IMG/VR virus record: IMGVR_UViG_3300028283_000333
Coordinates: 1-25,258 of that record
Reading direction: 5' to 3' (one strand)
Source of the DNA: a virus
DNA: 25,258 nucleotides
Shown: piece after piece, positions 20,857 through 25,258 of the stretch
Layout: every line of letters starts with the position of its first letter
Numbering within the stretch: position 1 is the first letter of the stretch
Program-made: the position numbers and the translations under genes
The notes under the pieces: model-generated
Databases searched by the model: none
What the model was told of the DNA's origin: nothing
What the model saw: the letters and a program-made list of their open reading frames with translations, nothing else

Positions 20857-21327
20857 TTATTTCCCTCCATTTACGATCATCAGTCCATCCGGACGCTTCA
20901 TGGGGGAAGAAACCAGCACGTTCATGGATTGTAATGATTTGTCTTTTTTTACATCTTCAATTTCTTTTCGTATCAGTTCACCGAATGATCTGAATCTTTC
21001 ATACTGTGCACCAGTACCATATTTTATAACATACGTCGCTATACCTAAAAGCGACCGTTCATCTGGAATATCTGTTTGTTTTTTGTTTTCTTGCAATTCT
21101 GTTTGATCTTCAACATGCAGTCCTTTATAAAATTCGATTTCTTCAACACCTAATGCCACAGCTATCTTCAATACAGCTTTATCTGAAAGACCTTTTTCTT
21201 CATTCAAAAGATTATTAATATACTGCGGCTTTGTTTTTATCCTGCGAGCCAACTCGGTTTTTTCTATTCCGCATTCATCAATTAATCTTTTCAGGTTTTT
21301 TCGTCTTATTTCATTGACATTTATCAT
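20857..21327 (-). CDS. HTH transcriptional regulator (candidate lysogeny repressor)
   Basis: The start is taken at ATG 21327 (AAAGG eight bases upstream), giving 156 residues; the frame is open to 21360 but that part overlaps the promoter. Residues ~5-62 form an XRE/Cro-type helix-turn-helix: LIDECGIEKTELARRIKTKP, QYINNLLNEEKGLSDKAVLK, IAVALGV. The C-terminal half is helical with no LexA-type peptidase Ser/Lys pair, so it would not be an autocleaving repressor. It is divergent from the Cro-like gene at 21391 and shares its operator region, the standard immunity-switch layout. Confidence 0.8.
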   Translation of the reverse strand: MINVNEIRRKNLKRLIDECGIEKTELARRIKTKPQYINNLLNEEKGLSDKAVLKIAVALGVEEIEFYKGLHVEDQTELQENKKQTDIPDERSLLGIATYVIKYGTGAQYERFRSFGELIRKEIEDVKKDKSLQSMNVLVSSPMKRPDGLMIVNGGK

Positions 21328-21330
21328 AAC

Positions 21331-21381
21331 ATCAAACCTTTTTAATTTAATCATTGACACATTAAACCGTCATGGTTTAAT
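21331..21381. promoter_or_regulatory. Immunity-region operators and rightward promoter
   Basis: The rightward promoter has -35 TTGACA (21354-21359) and -10 TTAATA (21377-21382, 17-bp spacer). Between them lies a perfect 8-5-8 palindrome, ATTAAACC (21361-21368) and GGTTTAAT (21374-21381). A second, degenerate copy with the same geometry, ATCAAACC (21331-21338) and AATTTAAT (21344-21351), has its centre 30 bp away, about three DNA turns. The expected transcription start is near 21390, next to the ATG at 21391. Confidence 0.75.
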
Positions 21382-21390
21382 ATAGCAAAT

Positions 21391-21630
21391 ATGATAATCA
21401 ATAATAAACTCAAAGATTATTTAAATGGCAAATCACGTCTTGAATTTGCCTTGAAAATCGGTACGACCAAGCCGTATGTTGATCGGTTGTTGTATTTTGC
21501 CAAGCCATCGCCCCGCCTCGCTCTTCGTATTGAACAAGCTACCGGTGGACAAGTCACACGCGATATGATGCTTTACCCCGAACTGTACGCCACCACCGAT
21601 ACCCAAAAAACAAACAACCTAACCGAATAA
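21391..21630 (+). CDS. Cro/YdaS-like DNA-binding protein, probably leaderless
   Basis: This 79-residue protein contains FALKIGTTKPYVDRLLYFAK, PSPRLALRIEQATGGQVTRD and MMLYPELY, the layout of small Cro/YdaS-type helix-turn-helix regulators. No ribosome site precedes ATG 21391 and the -10 box ends about 8 bp before it, so the mRNA is probably leaderless, as for lambda cI made from pRM. It would act as the lytic-side partner of the repressor at 20857 and bind the shared palindromes. Confidence 0.82.
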   Translation: MIINNKLKDYLNGKSRLEFALKIGTTKPYVDRLLYFAKPSPRLALRIEQATGGQVTRDMMLYPELYATTDTQKTNNLTE

Positions 21631-21660
21631 CACTCAGGAAAATATCCGTCAATAACGAAC

Positions 21661-21879
21661 ATGCCATCAGCAGACAAACAAATCAGTTTTAAAATGACCA
21701 GCTCCCTGGCTGAGGAATTATCAAAATTGTCATATAAAATGGATGTCAACATGAGCAAGATGGTTCGAGGCTGCTTGTTGCTCGGTATGCCAGTGTTTGA
21801 GAAAAATCCCATGTTGCTTGACGTGATTGACACCATCAATTCTTATCGTAAATACAGGAGTTCTGATGATGAAATTTGA
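21661..21879 (+). CDS. Ribbon-helix-helix-like small protein, copy A
   Basis: This 72-residue protein reads KQISFKMTSSLAEELSKLSY, then NMSKMVRGCLLLGMPVFEKN. A strand followed by two helices with S-x-x-x-R fits a ribbon-helix-helix fold. It resembles the next protein in layout (SxxxRxC, then P-x-x-E near the end), suggesting tandem paralogues. The ribosome site is weak, so the exact start is uncertain. Confidence 0.55.
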   Translation: MPSADKQISFKMTSSLAEELSKLSYKMDVNMSKMVRGCLLLGMPVFEKNPMLLDVIDTINSYRKYRSSDDEI

Positions 21880-22069
21880 CAATGCCGTTAACATCAAAAT
21901 TGATGAGAAAATGGCACGTTATCTTGGCAAAGCCATAATCGCGATCGACTGTACACAGTCAGAATTTATCCGCACCTGCATCCACCTCGCCGGTCCACAG
22001 ATCGAAAGACATCCCTACCTGATACAGTTATTGCCACACTCACAGGATTCCTTGATACAGCAGTCGTAA
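21869..22069 (+). CDS. Ribbon-helix-helix-like small protein, copy B
   Basis: This protein has 66 residues from ATG 21869 (CAGGAG eight bases upstream); ATG 21866 is equally usable. The text NAVNIKIDEKMARYLGKAII, then TQSEFIRTCIHLAGPQIERH, parallels copy A. It overlaps the end of copy A by 11 bp. It may be a second DNA-binding regulator acting before replication genes; inference only. Confidence 0.55.
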   Translation: MKFDNAVNIKIDEKMARYLGKAIIAIDCTQSEFIRTCIHLAGPQIERHPYLIQLLPHSQDSLIQQS

Positions 22070-22087
22070 AGCAAAGGATTTACACCA

Positions 22088-22747
22088 ATGGCAAAAAGTT
22101 ATGTGGTGAATTGCGAGCATTTCAAAACCAAATCGGCTTTAACTGATAAGGTTCGCGATATCCTTTATGCGTATGAATTTGAACAAGGTTTGAATGACAT
22201 CAATCTCAAATTCATAAAAGCAATACTTGCCATGCACCCCTCTGCTGATGTCAAAATTGGTTGTGGTGTTTCAACCATATTCGTCCGGCAAAATCCAGTT
22301 CACAAAAGAAACCGTGGGTTCTGGATTAAACGCACCGATGGCACCGAAACAGATTTCAGTTTTCTTGAATGCCTCAAACCAACCGATCCCCTGAGAAAGT
22401 TTAAAAACGCCTGCCGCCAAGCAATTTCAGGTGATGTATTTGTTTTTAGAGTGAACAACCTCGACGGTGATTCTGTGTGTCCGATAACCGGCATTGCATT
22501 AAATATTCACAATGTTCACGTTGATCATTCTCCACCAAACACGTTTAATAAGATCGTAACTGATTTTATTACTACCAATTCAATCAATCCTGAACACGTC
22601 ATTTTAAACAGTTCTGATGCTGAAATAGGTGATAGTTTTAATGATACTGTTTTGGCTGAAAACTTTGTCACCTTTCATAATGAAAGAGCTGTTTTACGTC
22701 TTGTTTCAGCACGCGCAAACCTAAGTGAAATAAAACATCAATGCTGA
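22088..22747 (+). CDS. DUF3223/DCL-like protein with HNH-like motif
   Basis: This 219-residue protein has an N-terminal part that follows the DCL/DUF3223 pattern: ALTDKVRDILYAYEFEQGLN, then GVSTIFVRQNPVHKRNRGFW and DFSFLECLKP. The C-terminal part has VCPITGIALNIHNVHVDHSP, then TFNKIVTDF, where C-P-I-T-G and V-D-H-x-P-P suggest an HNH-related zinc or catalytic site. It could be a nuclease or nucleic-acid-binding protein. Its stop overlaps the primase ATG. Confidence 0.7.
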   Translation: MAKSYVVNCEHFKTKSALTDKVRDILYAYEFEQGLNDINLKFIKAILAMHPSADVKIGCGVSTIFVRQNPVHKRNRGFWIKRTDGTETDFSFLECLKPTDPLRKFKNACRQAISGDVFVFRVNNLDGDSVCPITGIALNIHNVHVDHSPPNTFNKIVTDFITTNSINPEHVILNSSDAEIGDSFNDTVLAENFVTFHNERAVLRLVSARANLSEIKHQC

Positions 22748-24930
22748 ATTTATCTAACATAACATCCGCCATGATACAGGCCGGACAAACACCTCCAAAA
22801 TCCATCATTGCAGATGGTATTATTCATCGGTATCCAGTCGAAAACGGCACTGGCAGGGTGCATGGGAAATCTGGTTGGTATTGTTTTCATACTGACGGCC
22901 CTGTACCAGTTGGATTTTTCGGGGATTGGAGGAAGGGAACAAGCGTCAAGTGGGTATCTGATGAATATTCAAATCTTGGATACCTGGATCAAATGCAGGC
23001 CACGGCATTTATGGCGCAGGCTGAGATAAACAGGAAAAATCAACAGGATGCTGAATATGCAAGAGCTGCCGAATCAGCGAAAGAAATTTATGCAGCTTCT
23101 AAAACACCTTCTGAACATGCGTACCTTATTAAGAAGAATATTACAGCGTATCCTGGCGTTAAACAGGCCGGTAATTCGCTGGTAATCCCGGTTCTATCAG
23201 AATCTTTTCAAGTCCAGTCTTTACAATACATCAGGCCATCAGGTGATAAAAAAAACCTACCCAAAGGTAAAATGAAAGGTGGCTTTTTTATCATCCAAGG
23301 CAGTTCAACCATTTTAATCTGTGAAGGCTATGCAACCGGCGCAACTCTTCATAGGTGTACAGGCCATTCCGTTTATTGCGCGTTCTCGGCAGGAAACATC
23401 CTTGCAGTTGCTCAGTTTGTTAAATCCAAAAACCTTGAGTCAACCATCATTATCTGTGGCGATAATGACATTAAAAAGCATGATAACATTGGCGCATCAA
23501 AGGCCACTATTGCCGGAGAAGTTATTAGTGCAAAAGTGTTTTTGCCTGAAACATCCGGATCTGATTTTAATGATTTAGCGAATGAATTCGGTGATAATGC
23601 TGTTTTGAAAATATTTGTTGAGCCAAAAAAACAAACCATCATTCATCCAAAAACCGATAAAATACCGGAACATCTGTTAAATCCTGGTGGACTTATCCAA
23701 GACATGATGATTAGTATTGAGAAATGTTCCGCCGCATCAGTACCGTTTTTTTCCCTGGGTGCAGCATTCGCAACAATAGGATCTGTTTTAGGTCAAAAGG
23801 TTATGACAGAAACAGGACTTAGAACAAATTTTTATATTATGTCTCTTGGATATTCCGGCACTGGTAAATCAGGTGTCATGTCCTATCTCCAAAATATGAT
23901 CTCGCTGTCTCATGCCTCAAAAATATTGGCTCCATCAGAATTCACCAGCCCAACCGCAATACTTCAATCACTCGTCGCTTCTCCAGTATCAATATTTTAT
24001 GTAGATGAAGTTGGCGCTGTACTGGCCGGATTGAAAAACCCATCAAGCCCCGAAGCTGGTATTCCCCGCATGATGACAAAACTTTTTACATCGACAGATC
24101 GTGCAGAATCAAAGGGATACGCCAACACTCAAAATAATATCATGCTACCATATCATCACATGAGTTTTTACGGTGCCAGTCCCCCAGAGGCATTTTGGGA
24201 CGCCATGAGTAATGGCCAGGTATCCAGTGGGTTTCTCGCAAGGCAAATCATATTTGAGGATCAAACAGACGCACCGTTGCCACATTATAAAAAAGACTTT
24301 TCACATCCAGTAGAAATAATTGCAGCAATAAATGCACTGTGTGCAATAGAGCCTAAAATTGATAGATCATCTGGTGACAATCCACAATTTTACAAACCAA
24401 TCCCATATATTATTCCTAAAACAAAACAAGCTCAGTCTTTTTTCGATGGTTGGGCGCTCGAATACCACAATTTAAAAAACAAACACAAACGAAACACAAC
24501 AGGCATTTCGTCCATTTATGCCAGAGCCGCTGAACACGCATCAAAAACATCATTGGTTAAAGCTTTTTCCGATGGAGGCCCAAACACTCACGAGGTTCCA
24601 CTGCCAGTCGTTGAATATTGTTGTTCAATGATGGATTTTATTATTTCAAATGTCATTAGGCAGGTGGAAGATAACGTTTCTGATTCTGATGTATCCAGAT
24701 ACAAAAACAAAATCCTTAAAGGCATTAAAGCATATTCAGAAAAGAATATAAAAAAATATGGAGTTCAAGGCGCAACTATCCGGGACATCCAGCGAGGCCC
24801 TGGACAAGGCTTAGTTTCAAAAAACCTGAAAGATATTCTCGATTCTATGGTGGTTGCCGAAAGAATTATGTTCAAACCATTCACAACCACATCAGGCCAA
24901 GTCACAGGATTTTATTATGTTCCAGAGTAA
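22741..24930 (+). CDS. Toprim primase and DUF3987 helicase fusion
   Basis: This 729-residue protein has an N-terminal domain (RYPVENGTGRVHGKSGWYCF, FFGDWRKG) of the phage primase-like type. A Toprim domain follows, with ILICEGYATGATLH (about 190-203) and IIICGDND (about 236-243). A DUF3987/SF3-like ATPase comes next, with Walker A GYSGTGKS (about 370-377), Walker B SIFYVDEVGAVL (about 416-427) and a later FYGASPPEAFWDAM sensor-like region. It probably primes and unwinds DNA at the phage origin. It is the largest early rightward gene, with the iteron-like block directly after it. Confidence 0.9.
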   Translation: MLNLSNITSAMIQAGQTPPKSIIADGIIHRYPVENGTGRVHGKSGWYCFHTDGPVPVGFFGDWRKGTSVKWVSDEYSNLGYLDQMQATAFMAQAEINRKNQQDAEYARAAESAKEIYAASKTPSEHAYLIKKNITAYPGVKQAGNSLVIPVLSESFQVQSLQYIRPSGDKKNLPKGKMKGGFFIIQGSSTILICEGYATGATLHRCTGHSVYCAFSAGNILAVAQFVKSKNLESTIIICGDNDIKKHDNIGASKATIAGEVISAKVFLPETSGSDFNDLANEFGDNAVLKIFVEPKKQTIIHPKTDKIPEHLLNPGGLIQDMMISIEKCSAASVPFFSLGAAFATIGSVLGQKVMTETGLRTNFYIMSLGYSGTGKSGVMSYLQNMISLSHASKILAPSEFTSPTAILQSLVASPVSIFYVDEVGAVLAGLKNPSSPEAGIPRMMTKLFTSTDRAESKGYANTQNNIMLPYHHMSFYGASPPEAFWDAMSNGQVSSGFLARQIIFEDQTDAPLPHYKKDFSHPVEIIAAINALCAIEPKIDRSSGDNPQFYKPIPYIIPKTKQAQSFFDGWALEYHNLKNKHKRNTTGISSIYARAAEHASKTSLVKAFSDGGPNTHEVPLPVVEYCCSMMDFIISNVIRQVEDNVSDSDVSRYKNKILKGIKAYSEKNIKKYGVQGATIRDIQRGPGQGLVSKNLKDILDSMVVAERIMFKPFTTTSGQVTGFYYVPE

Positions 24931-24940
24931 AAAAATAGAA

Positions 24941-25248
24941 GGTGTCATAAATAACCGCATGACAGTTTCTGGGAATAATATCTCGTTAAATCAACAAGTT
25001 ATTTCAATGGTGTCATGGTGTCATAATTCATATATGACATCTATTTTTAAAAATTGATAAATAAAACAGATAGTTATTATGAAGGTGTCATAAAAAGTAG
25101 TGGGGTGGGAGGCAAACCTATAATAATGCTTTGCCCCCCACCCCCCCCTATAATATGACATCTTATATATATATTATTGATATATATATAGATAATTAAA
25201 AAGAGGTGTCATAATTTTTATATGACATGTCATATTTTATATGACACC
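24941..25248. repeat. Iteron cluster, probable replication origin
   Basis: The 9-bp word GGTGTCATA recurs in forward orientation at 24941, 25009 (last base G), 25017, 25084, 25205 and 25226 (first base C). It recurs in reverse at 25033, 25154, 25221 and 25240 (TATGACATC or TATGACACC). Runs of A/T lie between (for example 25164-25200). A GC-rich hairpin sits in the middle: arms 25102-25116 and 25130-25144, 15 bp with one mismatch. No gene is visible in 24931-25258. Repeats plus AT-rich DNA next to a primase-helicase gene are the usual features of an iteron origin. The block may continue beyond the window. Confidence 0.7.
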
Positions 25249-25258
25249 CTCAAATTTG

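Noticed and set aside
24931-25258. CRISPR array
   Set aside because: The repeats are only 9 bp, occur in both orientations and have irregular spacing of 8 to over 60 bp, unlike CRISPR repeats and spacers.

Overview
The window is a stretch of a temperate tailed (caudoviral) phage genome. Its host is probably a Gram-negative bacterium of the Desulfobacterota or a similar group. That host guess rests on a tRNA-Phe-type attachment core ending in CCTCGGCA, on AGGAGG-type ribosome sites with frequent GTG/TTG starts, and on the gene style; it is inference only. No host gene is visible. Phage genes lie on both sides of the integrase and its attachment core, so the sequence looks like the circular or virion (attP) form rather than an integrated prophage.

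Region 1 (1-3820, + strand) is the tail-fibre end of the morphogenesis operon and carries a complete diversity-generating retroelement (DGR). The parts are a C-type-lectin-like variable tail protein (456-2045), its variable repeat VR (1904-2043), the template repeat TR (2098-2237) and a DGR-type reverse transcriptase (2363-3400). VR and TR are both 140 bp and differ at 26 positions, every one an adenine in TR. TR is bracketed by a perfect 11-bp inverted repeat. I see no avd gene; a small unknown gene (3811-4137) is the best accessory candidate.

Region 2 (4144-8933, + strand) is a run of small, often overlapping late genes. It has a phospholipase-A2-like protein, a NrdD-C-terminus-like zinc protein, a membrane coiled-coil protein, a SleB-type cell wall hydrolase, cysteine-rich and unknown small proteins, holin-like and DUF350-like membrane proteins, a soluble lytic transglycosylase started by TTG, and a small secreted protein. 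It ends at a strong terminator (8962-9008).

Region 3 (9094-10878) is the integration module: tyrosine integrase, attP with a tRNA-Phe 3' core flanked by paired arm repeats, and an excisionase-like gene.

Region 4 (10891-20505, - strand) is the leftward early operon. It holds zinc-finger and unknown genes, an eroded cassette (three tandem DUF1566 genes, one broken, fused to a methyltransferase remnant), a Cas4-like nuclease, an SF2 helicase, a DUF669 protein, a Sak4-like ATPase, a Csx3-like small protein that could act against type III CRISPR signalling, a tRNA-like element, and several tiny coupled genes. Three short reading frames here are interrupted by single in-frame stops.

Region 5 (20657-25258) is control and replication. 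Two divergently arranged regulators share an operator region whose 8-5-8 palindromes sit between the -35 and -10 boxes. Two ribbon-helix-helix-like genes, a DUF3223/HNH-like gene and a Toprim-DUF3987 primase-helicase follow. The window ends in an AT-rich block with about ten copies of GGTGTCATA in both orientations, a probable replication origin.
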